64,000 nt of DNA from Rhodococcus sp. 1168 (GCF_002091955.1 NZ_MKKY01000072.1:124001-188000), one strand, 5' to 3'; counted from the stretch's first letter, positions 36,250 through 46,415 are shown. Notes: generated from the letters alone by a model not told the origin. Numbers and translations: made by a program.

Positions 36250-37584
36250 TCAGCCTTCGCTCGACCGAGCGTCGTCGTCGGTGAAGCCGGGCATCCATTC
36301 GGTCAAGATCGACATGTAGGGCGCGTATGCGTCCAATTGTGCACAGATACCGACCAGGCCACCGAGAACGCGGAAGATCATGACGTATTCGGCGGGCATA
36401 TTCAGTGCGCGAACAGTTTTGAGCTGGGCGCTGTCGAATTCAGCTGCGGAACCAGCTGCCCTCTGAAGCCATGCGCGCGTGAAGTGGAATGTGTCTGTGC
36501 GAATCGGATCCGTGAACGGCCGTAGATAGTCCGATATTTCCGTCGCAGTCACAGTGCGCCCGGGAATGACGAATCCATTATCGGTACACAGTTCGACCAA
36601 CTCGTCGAATCGTTCCTCGCGTGCTAACCGAACCATCCTGCCCAGCACCGGCGGCAAGCCGTTCGGCATCGGTGCGGTCGCGCCGAAGTCGATGACGCCG
36701 AGTCGGCCGTCGGGCAGCATCATGAAGTTTCCGGGGTGTGGATCGGCGTGCAGCAGATCTGCCCTTGCCGGAGCCGCAAAAGCAAACAAAGCCAGCAGAG
36801 CTCCCGCGTGGTTGCGTTGTTCTACCGTTCCGCTCGCGATGATGGTAGCCAGCGGTGTACCGCTCATCCACTCGCTGACCAGAACCTTCGGCGCACTGGC
36901 GACGACCCGGGGCACCGCGAATTGTGGGTCGCCGTCGAACTCTTGCGCGAAAGCCCGCTGGTTGGTCGCCTCGATACGGTAGTCGAGTTCGTCCTCGGTC
37001 CGAGCTATCAATTCTTCGAGCACCGGTTTGACGTCTGCGCCGGTGAAAATGGCGCTGAATGTATTGGCAAAACGCGACAACGTCTTCAGGTCCGCACGCA
37101 AAGCGTCGTCTGCGCCTGGGTACTGCACCTTGACCGCGACGTCTCGTCCATCCGCCCACACCGCGCGGTGAACCTGACCGATGCTCGCCGACGCCACCGG
37201 AGTGTCGTCGAAAGAAATAAATCGGGACCGCCACGTGGTGCCGAGCTGCCGGTCGAGCATCCGATGCACTTTGTCTGCTGGCAGGGGCGGTGCATCCGCT
37301 TGGAGCTTGGTGAGCGCCTCGCGATACGGCTCAGCGAACTCCTCCGGGACGGCGGCTTCCATCACGCTGAGTGCCTGCCCGAACTTCATTGCGCCACCTT
37401 TGAGTTCGCCGAGCACCGAGAAGAGTTGCTCGGCTGCTTTGGCAGCAAGCGCGCTGTCGATTTCCTGGCGATTGCCGCCGGCAAGCTTCTTCCCGAAGCC
37501 CAACGCAGCCCGCCCGGCGATACCGATCGGAATTCGTGCGAGCTTGGCAGTTCGGGCTGAGCCGCGGCGAGGAATGTCTGACAC
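36250..37584 (-). CDS. ABC1/AarF atypical kinase family protein (Rv3197-like)
   Basis: 444 residues from GTG 37584. Atypical kinase signatures: KGGAMKFGQALS (KxGQ motif), VASASIGQVHRA (the alanine-rich ATP loop), VAVKVQYPGA with the lysine, LHADPHPGNFM and VIDFGATAP. ABC1 proteins bind ATP and act with prenyl lipids or membrane complexes; the mycobacterial orthologue next to whiB7 has been linked to macrolide resistance. It is convergent with whiB7 and probably in one transcript with the E1-like gene 65 bases upstream. Confidence 0.9.
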   Translation of the reverse strand: MSDIPRRGSARTAKLARIPIGIAGRAALGFGKKLAGGNRQEIDSALAAKAAEQLFSVLGELKGGAMKFGQALSVMEAAVPEEFAEPYREALTKLQADAPPLPADKVHRMLDRQLGTTWRSRFISFDDTPVASASIGQVHRAVWADGRDVAVKVQYPGADDALRADLKTLSRFANTFSAIFTGADVKPVLEELIARTEDELDYRIEATNQRAFAQEFDGDPQFAVPRVVASAPKVLVSEWMSGTPLATIIASGTVEQRNHAGALLALFAFAAPARADLLHADPHPGNFMMLPDGRLGVIDFGATAPMPNGLPPVLGRMVRLAREERFDELVELCTDNGFVIPGRTVTATEISDYLRPFTDPIRTDTFHFTRAWLQRAAGSAAEFDSAQLKTVRALNMPAEYVMIFRVLGGLVGICAQLDAYAPYMSILTEWMPGFTDDDARSSEG

Positions 37585-37649
37585 ACACCCATCATGGCTG
37601 AACGAAGAACTTCTTGCCCACCTGGCAGGTGAGAGCACACATGTGACTG

Positions 37650-38510
37650 CTATACGAGGGCGCAGTCGCATCCTGGATGCCGAATCCAGTGGCGGGAGTC
37701 CATGGTGTGCGCCACGAGATCGAGCTCGAGCGACATGTCCCGCAATGCGACGTCATGTCCGGCGACGAATGCTTCGATCTGGGCGAGGGCGACGGCAGCG
37801 GTTGCCAGAACGGTGGGCTTGGTGGCGTCACCGACACGGCCGAGGAGTTGAGCCGACACGTGCGGCCACTGTGGATCCAAGCTGCACCGAATCAACTCCG
37901 CGCACCGAAGGCAACTGGTGTTGCCAGGATCGACGAACGGACCCACGATTCCCTTTCCATCGCGAATTCGAACCTGAAGGTGTGGAGTGCGTGAACGTAC
38001 GAGCGAAGTGATCACGCGTGGATCGGGCGCCATATCGTCGGCGAGCACGGCGATGTCACAGGGCCATCCGGCGTCGTCCAGTTTCAGTAGTTGTGCGGGC
38101 GCGACACTCGAGCGCACTACGACGAGGACGGAGGAGGGGGTCAGACCGGCGGCCAAGGCATCCGACAGCGGGCCTCGTCCGAGTATGTGGACGGTCATCA
38201 CATTGCTTTCAGCTCCGTCCGTCGACGGAAGGACTCCCTCGCTCAACAGTCCGGCTTCGTCGAGTTCGGCGAGGAGAGTGGACATCGAGTTGCCGGTCAA
38301 CCCCACGGTGCACCCGAACCACACCACGTGCGCACGAGAATGGGCGCCGTCGAGCTGGCCGAGGATATCGAGCAGCACCTTCGGTTCGACCCCGGGCGGG
38401 GGAGTGAGAATGAACGACCGGTCGGGATCCCACCCGACACGAACGGCCCCGTCCCGTTGTACGAACGCCGATACACGAAGCTTCGGTCGACGGATCGCTG
38501 ATGTGCTCAT
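37650..38510 (-). CDS. E1-like/cyclodehydratase-type protein (TOMM partner-like, Rv3196-like)
   Basis: 286 residues from ATG 38510. The first about 100 residues (LRVSAFVQRDGAVRVGWDP ... AELDEAGLL) resemble the winged-helix peptide-binding region of RiPP cyclodehydratase partners. A degenerate nucleotide loop follows (HILGRGPLSDAL), then the family hallmark IVGPFVDPGNTSCLRCAELI, and the protein ends HPGCDC, giving a CxxC/CxC zinc pair. No YcaO enzyme or precursor peptide is nearby. So it is an E1-fold protein that has probably lost adenylation and acquired another role, possibly together with the adjacent ABC1 kinase. Function unknown. Confidence 0.7.
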   Translation of the reverse strand: MSTSAIRRPKLRVSAFVQRDGAVRVGWDPDRSFILTPPPGVEPKVLLDILGQLDGAHSRAHVVWFGCTVGLTGNSMSTLLAELDEAGLLSEGVLPSTDGAESNVMTVHILGRGPLSDALAAGLTPSSVLVVVRSSVAPAQLLKLDDAGWPCDIAVLADDMAPDPRVITSLVRSRTPHLQVRIRDGKGIVGPFVDPGNTSCLRCAELIRCSLDPQWPHVSAQLLGRVGDATKPTVLATAAVALAQIEAFVAGHDVALRDMSLELDLVAHTMDSRHWIRHPGCDCALV

Positions 38511-38601
38511 GAATCGAAACGATGACAGGCGACACGGTCCCACTACGTCGCGAACTGTCGGTTATCCACAGGCCTCGAACGTAGCTGAACAGCGGATAGA
38601 G

Positions 38602-38643
38602 ATAAAAAACTGGGTGGACCGAAGATTCTCGACCCACCCAGTT
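38602..38643 (-). terminator. Terminator of the DUF2342 metalloprotease gene
   Basis: Arms AACTGGGTGG (38608-38617) and CCACCCAGTT (38634-38643); read on the minus strand it is followed by TTTTTTAT. It lies 29 bases after the stop at 38672. Confidence 0.85.
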
Positions 38644-38671
38644 CCCAGCCGCGGTTTCCCGGCTTGTACTT

Positions 38672-40033
38672 CTAGGAGGACTTGTCGCCGTCCTTCTTTT
38701 CACGTTCGGATCGTTCCTGAGCCTCGGTGGCTTCGAGTTGCGCAATCGGGTCGTCGAAACTGCTCGATCCGCCGCCCACGACGCCGTCGATGAACCCGGC
38801 GGGGTCGTCGAGATCTGCCGATACGGGCAGCAGATCGGGGTGAGACCACACACCGTCGCGTCCGTCGATACCGACCGCGGCGGTAAGTCGACGCCACAGC
38901 TCGCTCGCCTCGCGAACCTTGCGGGGGCGCAACTCGAGACCGACCAACGTTGCGAAGGTTTGTTCCGCCGGTCCACCGGATGCGCGACGACGTCGAATGG
39001 TCTCGCCGAGCGCACCCGCGCCCGGAAGCCTCTCGCCGAGAGCTTCACCTACGACGGTCTCGACCCAGCCCTCGACGAGCGCCAGCATGGTCTCGAGGCG
39101 TTCGAGGGCGTGCTTCTGCTCAGGCGTCGTCTGGGGCTCGAACGCGCCTTGCTGCAGAATCTCTTCGATCTTCGACGGATCGGTGAGGGATGCGGGGTCG
39201 AGGCCTGCCGCTGCCTCCTCGATTGCCGAAAAGTCCATTCGAATGCCCCGGGCATACTCTTCCACCGTGGCAAGCACGCGCTGTCGTAACCACGGAATAT
39301 GGCTGTACAGCCGGTGATGCGCAGCCTCTCGGGCAGCCAGGAACACGAGAACTTCGCGTTCGGGTTGTTCAAGACCTTCGGAGAACGTCGCGATGGCCTC
39401 CGGCAACAGCGCTCCGACCCCGCTCGGTCCGAGGGGAAGACCGATATCGGTAGAGGTCAGTACTTCTTTGGAGAGCTGGCCGAGAGCCTGACCTAGTTGA
39501 GACCCGAATGCCATCCCACCCATTTGAGACAGCATGCCCATCATCGGCCCGGCCGCCTGCTGAGCATCGGCCGGAAGACCGGAAGTCCACATTCCGGAGA
39601 TCTGCTCCGCGACTGGATCGCACAACCGTTTCCAGGTTTCGATGGTGTTGTCGAGCCAGTCTCCCGGAGTCCACGCAAGTGTCTTGCTCGCCCCGGCAGG
39701 CAGCGTCGTAGCGCCGTCGAGCCAGAGTTCGGCGAGGTGTGCGGCGTCCGCCACAGCCTCGGATTTGCCTGCAGTCACCGAAGTGATCGTGCCGATCTGC
39801 TGACGAGCGAGTTGGACAGCCAGGTCGTAGTTCACCGGCCCCGCGGTCGCGCCTCCCTGTCCTTGGGTGCCCATCCCGCTCAGCATCTGCCCGAACTGGG
39901 TAAGCATCTGGCCCAGGGCCGCGGGGTCGAAACCCTCACTGCCGAATCCGAAGCCACCGGGCGTGCTGTTTCCGCCCGGATCCTTCTTCTTGTCCGGATC
40001 CTCGTCGGAGCTCTCGAAACCAAAATTGCTCAT
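38672..40033 (-). CDS. Zinc-dependent metalloprotease, DUF2342/TIGR03624 family (Rv3195-like)
   Basis: 453 residues. The N-terminal about 60 residues are Gly/Met-rich and disordered (GGFGFGSEGFDPAALGQML). The core helix is FLAAREAAHHRLYSHIPWL, the family motif in which E-A-A-H-H stands where zincins have HExxH; catalytic status is therefore not certain. The C-terminus is acidic (REKKDGDKSS). It is a cytoplasmic actinobacterial protein of unknown substrate, followed by its own terminator and divergent from the PDZ/S16 protease, as in the Rv3194c-Rv3195 pair. Confidence 0.82.
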   Translation of the reverse strand: MSNFGFESSDEDPDKKKDPGGNSTPGGFGFGSEGFDPAALGQMLTQFGQMLSGMGTQGQGGATAGPVNYDLAVQLARQQIGTITSVTAGKSEAVADAAHLAELWLDGATTLPAGASKTLAWTPGDWLDNTIETWKRLCDPVAEQISGMWTSGLPADAQQAAGPMMGMLSQMGGMAFGSQLGQALGQLSKEVLTSTDIGLPLGPSGVGALLPEAIATFSEGLEQPEREVLVFLAAREAAHHRLYSHIPWLRQRVLATVEEYARGIRMDFSAIEEAAAGLDPASLTDPSKIEEILQQGAFEPQTTPEQKHALERLETMLALVEGWVETVVGEALGERLPGAGALGETIRRRRASGGPAEQTFATLVGLELRPRKVREASELWRRLTAAVGIDGRDGVWSHPDLLPVSADLDDPAGFIDGVVGGGSSSFDDPIAQLEATEAQERSEREKKDGDKSS

Positions 40034-40174
40034 GGGTCAACGGTACAAGGCTGCAGCGCTCGAGGGTATCAACGGTGATCACGCTGTCGGCGAACACACG
40101 CACTGGCTCGCCGATAATGCGGAAAGGAGGGGTCTTGCACCGGTCGTCGTTCGATCGGTTCTACTGTTTGTCGG

Positions 40175-41197
40175 GTGAATCGTAGGATCGCTACTCTGGT
40201 CGCCGCACTCGTGCCCGTTGTCGTACTCGGCGTCGCGGGAACTGTCGTCACCGTTCCGTTCGCCGCGCTCGGCCCGGGGCCCACCTACAACACCCTCGGT
40301 GATGCAGACGGGGTGCCCGTAGTGGAGATCGACGGCGTGGGCGTAGACCCCACTACCGGCCACCTGAACATGACCACCGTCGCGGTGCGTGATCAATTGA
40401 ACATCTTCGAAGCGTTCGGCTATTGGGTGAGCGGACGGCAGGGACTGGTGCCGCGCGAAGAGGTGTATCCACCGGACAAGACGAAGGAAGAAGTTCAGCA
40501 GAGTAACGAGGCAGATTTCGAGCAGTCGGAGGCGAGCGCAGAACTCGCCGCGCTGCACCACCTCGGCTTTCCTGTGGTGCTTACGGTCGGATCGGTCGCA
40601 GCAGACGGGCCGGCGGCAGGGAAGCTGACCGAAGGTGAGGGCCTGATCTCGATCGATGGCGTTCCCGCCGAGACCGTCGCGGGGGTCCGTGAGGCCGTCA
40701 GTGCCCGAGCACCCGGTGCAGACGTCGAGATCGTCGTGTCGAACGTAGACGGCGAACGAACCGAATCCGTGACGCTGGGAGCTCGACCGGACGACCCGGA
40801 AAAGGGGTACCTCGGTGTCACACCGGCCGAGAAACCCGATGTCCCGTTCACCGTGAAATTCAACCTGGCGGACGTCGGCGGCCCCTCTGCCGGCCTGATG
40901 TTCAGTCTCGCAGTGGTCGACAAGCTCAGCCCCGGCGAACTGAGCAACGGTGACTTCGTGGCAGGCACCGGCACAATCGACGCAGCCGGGACGGTCGGAC
41001 CGATCGGCGGAATCCCGTACAAGCTGATCGCGGCGAGGGAAGCCGGTGCGACGACGTTCCTGGTCCCGTCGAACAACTGCGAGGAGGCGAAACAGAACGT
41101 TCCCGACGGCCTCCAACTGATCAGGGTCGATTCGCTCGATGGCGCTATCGAGTCACTGCAGTCCATCGGCGACGGGGGAGTCGCACCTACCTGCTGA
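40175..41197 (+). CDS. Membrane-anchored PDZ domain protease, Lon/S16 type (Rv3194c-like)
   Basis: 340 residues from GTG 40175. One N-terminal membrane anchor (ATLVAALVPVVVLGVAGTVV), then a PDZ domain (VVLTVGSVAADGPAAGKL, GEGLISIDGVPAETV) and a C-terminal S16 protease domain. The catalytic serine is in DVGGPSAGLMFSLA and the lysine in GGIPYKLIAAREAGA, matching the Ser-Lys dyad of Lon-type proteases. It would act on the outer face of the membrane. Substrates are unknown. Confidence 0.9.
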   Translation: MNRRIATLVAALVPVVVLGVAGTVVTVPFAALGPGPTYNTLGDADGVPVVEIDGVGVDPTTGHLNMTTVAVRDQLNIFEAFGYWVSGRQGLVPREEVYPPDKTKEEVQQSNEADFEQSEASAELAALHHLGFPVVLTVGSVAADGPAAGKLTEGEGLISIDGVPAETVAGVREAVSARAPGADVEIVVSNVDGERTESVTLGARPDDPEKGYLGVTPAEKPDVPFTVKFNLADVGGPSAGLMFSLAVVDKLSPGELSNGDFVAGTGTIDAAGTVGPIGGIPYKLIAAREAGATTFLVPSNNCEEAKQNVPDGLQLIRVDSLDGAIESLQSIGDGGVAPTC

Positions 41198-41236
41198 GTG
41201 AGTCCTCATCCACCCGGTCAGTCCTCGTAGACCCGG

Positions 41237-41878
41237 TCAGTCCTCTTCCACGTTGTCGAACGTCGAGTACAACGCGTGCACGATATTGGGTGCGAGGTTG
41301 TCGTAGAGGAGCAGTTCGATCGGGGCGAAGGGGTCGGCGTCGTCGTCCGGCTGCATCTGTAGCAGCGTCAACGTGGGGCCGTCCTTGATCACCGCGGCGA
41401 TCAGTCGGCCATCCTTGCGATCGGGGTGGGTCCGAGCGGCGAGGCGCGCTGCCTCGTCTGCTGCGTCACTGTTTGCCAGCAACGGTACGAGTGCTTCGTC
41501 GAGCGCTGACTCGGCCGCGGGTGGCAGCACGACGATCTCCTGGACGAGTGCGCATCCGACGACTCCCTCCGGCCAGCTGGTCGTGGCGAGAAACTCGTCC
41601 AGTGCCGGCGAACCGCCCTTGATGTCATCGGGAAGAGAATGCTGCTGAATAGGAGTGAGCTTCGAACCGTCGGCCAATTCTTCCAGTAGTCCCGGCTCCG
41701 CAGCAGCCAGTACCGAGGTCGGGACCAGTGCGAAGAGTTGTGGTGGCTGCCCCCACCCTTCGGCGTCGACGAAATCTGCCACTTCGTGCGCGCATCGCGC
41801 TAGTGCGGCACCGAGTTCTTCGGGGTCGTTTTCATAGTCTATGCCGTCGCCGTACAGGTCGTCGCTGAAATCGCTCAC
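41237..41878 (-). CDS. PPA1309 family protein
   Basis: 213 residues from GTG 41878 (VSDFSDDLYGD). Acidic protein with blocks PPQLFALVPTSVLAAAEPG, WPEGVVGCALVQEIVVLPP and GRLIAAVIKDGPTLTLLQM, a conserved actinobacterial family of unknown function always near the UPF0182/PDZ protease genes. It has no signal peptide or membrane segment. It converges with the PDZ protease (39-base gap) and is divergent from UPF0182. Confidence 0.82.
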   Translation of the reverse strand: MSDFSDDLYGDGIDYENDPEELGAALARCAHEVADFVDAEGWGQPPQLFALVPTSVLAAAEPGLLEELADGSKLTPIQQHSLPDDIKGGSPALDEFLATTSWPEGVVGCALVQEIVVLPPAAESALDEALVPLLANSDAADEAARLAARTHPDRKDGRLIAAVIKDGPTLTLLQMQPDDDADPFAPIELLLYDNLAPNIVHALYSTFDNVEED

Positions 41879-42061
41879 GTGTTCATCCTCCCACCGAACA
41901 GAAAATGCACCTCGCAGGGCTACGAAAGAGTCGACGGGTGTGGGCAGGTCGGTGGGGTCTTCCGTACAGTGGTTCTCAAATCGGACATGGCGGCACACAA
42001 TGTGTGCCGCCGAAGCCATCTGCGGTACAGATTCGTACCGCCCGAAGTTGGAGTGTGGCAC

Positions 42062-45031
42062 GTGGGCATGAGGCCCCCCTCCGGACTGCCGTCGCTATCG
42101 CGACGGAGCCGAATTCTACTTGTCCTGGCTTTGGTCCTCGCAGCGTTGCTGCTGGTCGGCCCACGCCTTATCGATACCTACACCAACTGGTTGTGGTTCG
42201 ACGAAGTCGGCTTCCGCCAGGTCTTCACGACGACAGTGCTGACTCGCTTGGTGATCTTTCTGGTTGTCGGATTGCTCGTCGGTGGCGTCGTATTTCTGTC
42301 GATATATTTTGCCTACCGGAATCGTCCCGTCTTCGTTCCCGTTGCTGGGCCGAACGATCCGATTGCTCGGTACCGCACGACCGTCATGAGCAGGCTCCGT
42401 CTGTTCGGCGTCGGAGTTCCCCTGATCTTCGGTCTCATCTCCGGTCTCATCGCGCAGACCAACTGGGTCACGGTCCAGTTGTTCCTACACGGCGGCGATT
42501 TCGGAGTTGCCGATCCGCAGTTCGGTCTCGATGTCGGCTTCTACTCGTTCGACCTTCCGTTCTACAGATTCATTCTGAACTGGTTGTTCGTCTCTACGCT
42601 CATCGCGTTCTTTGCGAACTTGGTGACGCAGTACATTTTCGGCGGCATTCGTCTGGCCGGCCGCGAGGGCGCTCTCACTCGGGCCGCACGTATTCAGTTG
42701 GCAGTCCTTGCCGGTTCGTTCGTTCTGTTCAAGGCAATTGCGTACTGGTTCGACCGATATTCGCTGCTGTCCAGTAGTCGGAAGGAACCGACGTTCACCG
42801 GTGCAGGCTTCACCGATATCAATGCTGTGCTCCCGGCCAAACTGATTCTGTTGGCCATTGCATTGATCTGTGCCGCAGCTTTCTTCGCGGCGATCTTCCT
42901 CCGCGATTTGCGTGTTCCAGCGCTCGCAACTGCGTTGCTGGTGCTGTCGTCGATCCTCGTCGGTGCAGTGTTCCCGCTCCTGATGGAGCAGTTCTCGGTC
43001 CGTCCCAACGCTGCAGTCAAAGAGCAGGCATACATCGAGAGAAATATCGCGGCTACCCGAGATGCCTACGGTATCGGGGACGACAACGTCGAGTATCAGG
43101 ACTATTCGGGCGAAGGTTCGCAGTCTCCGCGGGAAAGCCCAGCGGACATCACCACTATTGCGAACACCCGTCTGCTCGATCCGAATGTTTTGTCGCGCAC
43201 CTTCACTCAGCAGCAACAGCTGAAGAACTTCTTCGGGTTTCCGACATCGCTGGATGTCGATCGGTACGAGATCGACGGCCAGCTTCAGGATTACATCGTC
43301 GCTGCACGTGAGCTGTCGCCCGAGAGTCTTACAGGCAACCAGACTGACTGGATCAACCGGCACACGGTCTACACGCACGGAAACGGTTTCGTGGCAGCTC
43401 CAGCCAACCGCGTAAACAAAGCGGTACAGGATCCGACTGCAGAGGGGTCCAACAGCAACAGCGGCTACCCGATCTACACCGTCAGTGACATTGCTTCGCA
43501 GGGCACCGATCAGGTCATTCCAGTGGATCAGCCCCGCATCTACTACGGCGAGGTCATTGCACAAGCCGATCCCGATTACGCCATCGTCGGTACCGGCGGT
43601 TCGAGCGGAGATCGCGAGTACGACACCGATACTTCTCGCTACACCTATTCCGGTGCGGGCGGCGTCCCAATCGGTAACTGGTTCAACAGGTTGGCCTTCG
43701 CAGCCAAGTACGCCGAGCGCAACATCCTGTTCTCGGGCGCTATCGGCGACGATTCCAAGATTCTGTTCAATCGTGATCCCCGCGAGCGTGTTCAGAAGGC
43801 CGCTCCTTGGCTGACCACGGACAGCGACTCCTACCCAGCTGTTGTGGACGGGAAGATCGTTTGGATAGTCGACGGCTACACCACGTTGGAGAACTATCCT
43901 TACGCGCAGCGTGCGTCGTTGGACGGTCTCACCGCGGACAGCGTGGAACCGACGACAGGTCGGCCGCTTCCGAAGAAAGAAGTTTCCTACATTCGGAACT
44001 CCGTCAAGGCGACGGTGGATGCCTACGACGGCACGGTCACCTTGTATCAGGTGGACGACAAGGATCCGGTGCTCGACGCATGGATGGGCGTATTCCCCGA
44101 CTCGGTCCAGCCGGAGTCGTCAATCCCCGCCGATCTTCGGTCGCACTTCCGGTACCCGGAGGATCTGTTCAAGGTTCAGCGCGAAATGCTCGCCAAGTAC
44201 CACGTCGATGATCCGAACGAGTTCTTCACCAACAACGCGTTCTGGTCGGTTCCGAGTGATCCGACCGTTGACGGCGGTACCGATCTCAATCAGCCTCCGT
44301 ATTATGTACTGATCGGCGATCCCGAGACCGGCAAGCCCTCGTTCAGATTGACCAGTGCCATGGTCGGATTCGATCGGCAGTTGCTGTCGGCGTACATATC
44401 GGTGCGTTCCGATCCCGACAATTACGGCAAGTTCACGATTCTCCAATTGCCGACCAACACTCAGACGCAGGGTCCGCAGCAGGCGCAGAACTCGATGACA
44501 TCGGACGCACGAGTTGCATCGGACAAAACGTTGTTGCAGCAGTCCAACAAGATCCAATACGGAAACCTGTTGACACTGCCGATTGCCGACGGCGGCATTC
44601 TGTACGTGGAACCGTTGTACACGGAGCGAAATACGGCTTCTACTTCGACATTCCCACAGCTGACCAGGGTTTTGGTGAGCTACCGCGAACCGGGTTCGGG
44701 AGGTGGTGTGCGCGTCGGATACGCAGCGACGTTGTCGGAGGCACTCGACCAGGTTTTCGGGTCGGGTACAGGAACTGCGGCAACCGCACCCGGTGGTGCT
44801 CCCGAGAATCCTCAGCCCACCGTCGAGCCAGGTGCGACGACAGGGGCGACTCCGCCACCCGCCACTGCGCCACCGGCTCAGGGCCAGCCGAGTCAAGCTG
44901 CTGTGCAGCGATTGAACAGTGCGCTCACCGATGTGCGCACCGCTCAACAGAGCGGTGATCTCGGACGATTGGGAACTGCATTCGACGCACTTCAGCAAGC
45001 TATCGACGCGTATAACAACGGCGGCAGCTGA
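42062..45031 (+). CDS. UPF0182 large membrane protein (Rv3193c-like)
   Basis: 989 residues; GTG 42062 (VGMRPPSG) is chosen because mycobacterial homologues start VGMRP (from memory), ATG 42068 being the alternative. Seven membrane helices fill roughly the first 300 residues, from ILLVLALVLAALLLVGPRLI to LATALLVLSSILVGAVFPLL. A large extracytoplasmic domain of about 600 residues follows, ending in a Pro/Thr/Ala-rich linker and a short helical tail (VQRLNSALTDVRTAQQSGD). Function is unknown. Two hairpins follow the stop. Confidence 0.92.
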   Translation: MGMRPPSGLPSLSRRSRILLVLALVLAALLLVGPRLIDTYTNWLWFDEVGFRQVFTTTVLTRLVIFLVVGLLVGGVVFLSIYFAYRNRPVFVPVAGPNDPIARYRTTVMSRLRLFGVGVPLIFGLISGLIAQTNWVTVQLFLHGGDFGVADPQFGLDVGFYSFDLPFYRFILNWLFVSTLIAFFANLVTQYIFGGIRLAGREGALTRAARIQLAVLAGSFVLFKAIAYWFDRYSLLSSSRKEPTFTGAGFTDINAVLPAKLILLAIALICAAAFFAAIFLRDLRVPALATALLVLSSILVGAVFPLLMEQFSVRPNAAVKEQAYIERNIAATRDAYGIGDDNVEYQDYSGEGSQSPRESPADITTIANTRLLDPNVLSRTFTQQQQLKNFFGFPTSLDVDRYEIDGQLQDYIVAARELSPESLTGNQTDWINRHTVYTHGNGFVAAPANRVNKAVQDPTAEGSNSNSGYPIYTVSDIASQGTDQVIPVDQPRIYYGEVIAQADPDYAIVGTGGSSGDREYDTDTSRYTYSGAGGVPIGNWFNRLAFAAKYAERNILFSGAIGDDSKILFNRDPRERVQKAAPWLTTDSDSYPAVVDGKIVWIVDGYTTLENYPYAQRASLDGLTADSVEPTTGRPLPKKEVSYIRNSVKATVDAYDGTVTLYQVDDKDPVLDAWMGVFPDSVQPESSIPADLRSHFRYPEDLFKVQREMLAKYHVDDPNEFFTNNAFWSVPSDPTVDGGTDLNQPPYYVLIGDPETGKPSFRLTSAMVGFDRQLLSAYISVRSDPDNYGKFTILQLPTNTQTQGPQQAQNSMTSDARVASDKTLLQQSNKIQYGNLLTLPIADGGILYVEPLYTERNTASTSTFPQLTRVLVSYREPGSGGGVRVGYAATLSEALDQVFGSGTGTAATAPGGAPENPQPTVEPGATTGATPPPATAPPAQGQPSQAAVQRLNSALTDVRTAQQSGDLGRLGTAFDALQQAIDAYNNGGS

Positions 45032-45032
45032 C

Positions 45033-45074
45033 GGTGACTGCGAGTACCCGAACTACTGGGTACTCGCAGTCACC
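45033..45074 (+). terminator. 17-bp perfect hairpin after the UPF0182 gene
   Basis: Arms 45033-45049 (GGTGACTGCGAGTACCC) and 45058-45074 with an 8-base loop, starting 1 base after the stop. There is no T-run, so it may stabilise the mRNA end or act with the next palindrome. Confidence 0.65.
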
Positions 45075-45117
45075 GGGTCACAGACAACATCGGTGACAGA
45101 GATCTGAAGACGAAGAC

Positions 45118-45167
45118 CAACGCGAACGGCGCCGTCACTCATATGAGTGACGGCGCCGTTCGCGTTG
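45118..45167. terminator. 50-bp perfect palindrome between convergent UPF0182 and rpf genes
   Basis: Arms 45118-45142 and 45143-45167 are exact reverse complements with no spacer (centre CAT|ATG, GC-rich core GGCGCCGTCAC). On either strand it gives a hairpin of over 20 pairs between convergent stop codons, so a two-way terminator is the likeliest role. Confidence 0.7.
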
Positions 45168-45228
45168 TTGCGAAGCTATGTCGCGTCGATCAGCGCTGAC
45201 GGATCAGCCATGCCGAACGGGCGATCGA

Positions 45229-46020
<792 letters not shown>

Positions 46021-46203
46021 CTAGCGGCGGGGGTGGTACTGGCCCTGTGTTTTAGGACCGAGAGCGAAGGTAGTCGAGGATTTTCGTGACGTCACACTAA
46101 GAATTTCCTGTACGACCGTCCACCTGTTGGGATGAATCACGGCGTTTCCGCTGCTGGGGAGCGGTCGGGACCATTTCGTATCCACATCGTTACGTGCTCG
46201 TTA

Positions 46204-46219
46204 TGTGCTATACATCACG
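46204..46219. promoter_or_regulatory. Candidate CRP/GlxR site upstream of rpf
   Basis: TGTGC-TATACA-TCACG matches 8 of the 10 defined bases of TGTGA-N6-TCACA. It lies 340 bases before the rpf start, far upstream of the leader. M. tuberculosis rpfA is a known CRP target. The rest of 46030-46415 shows no gene; a GTGACGTCAC palindrome sits at 46086-46095. Confidence 0.35.
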
Positions 46220-46415
46220 TAGTTTGAGTGACTCAGAGCACCGTATTCGGTCTACTGAACCGGCGTGTCCAACAAGTTTCGGACTCATTGTGTTGGATAA
46301 ATGCCGTGAAGGGACCGCGTCCGGTTTTCTCGTAGTGCCGAGAGTCCAGGTCTCGCTTCACCGGTAGAAGCGATTTGCTTTCGTTCCAGATGGTCCGGTA
46401 ACTTAGGTCCTACAT

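Noticed and set aside
42485..43564. 359-codon minus-strand frame inside the UPF0182 gene
   Set aside because: Antisense shadow of a conserved gene, with atypical Cys/Arg/Glu-rich composition and no family match.
46086..46095. GTGACGTCAC as a CRP site
   Set aside because: The spacing between half-sites is 2, not 6 bases.
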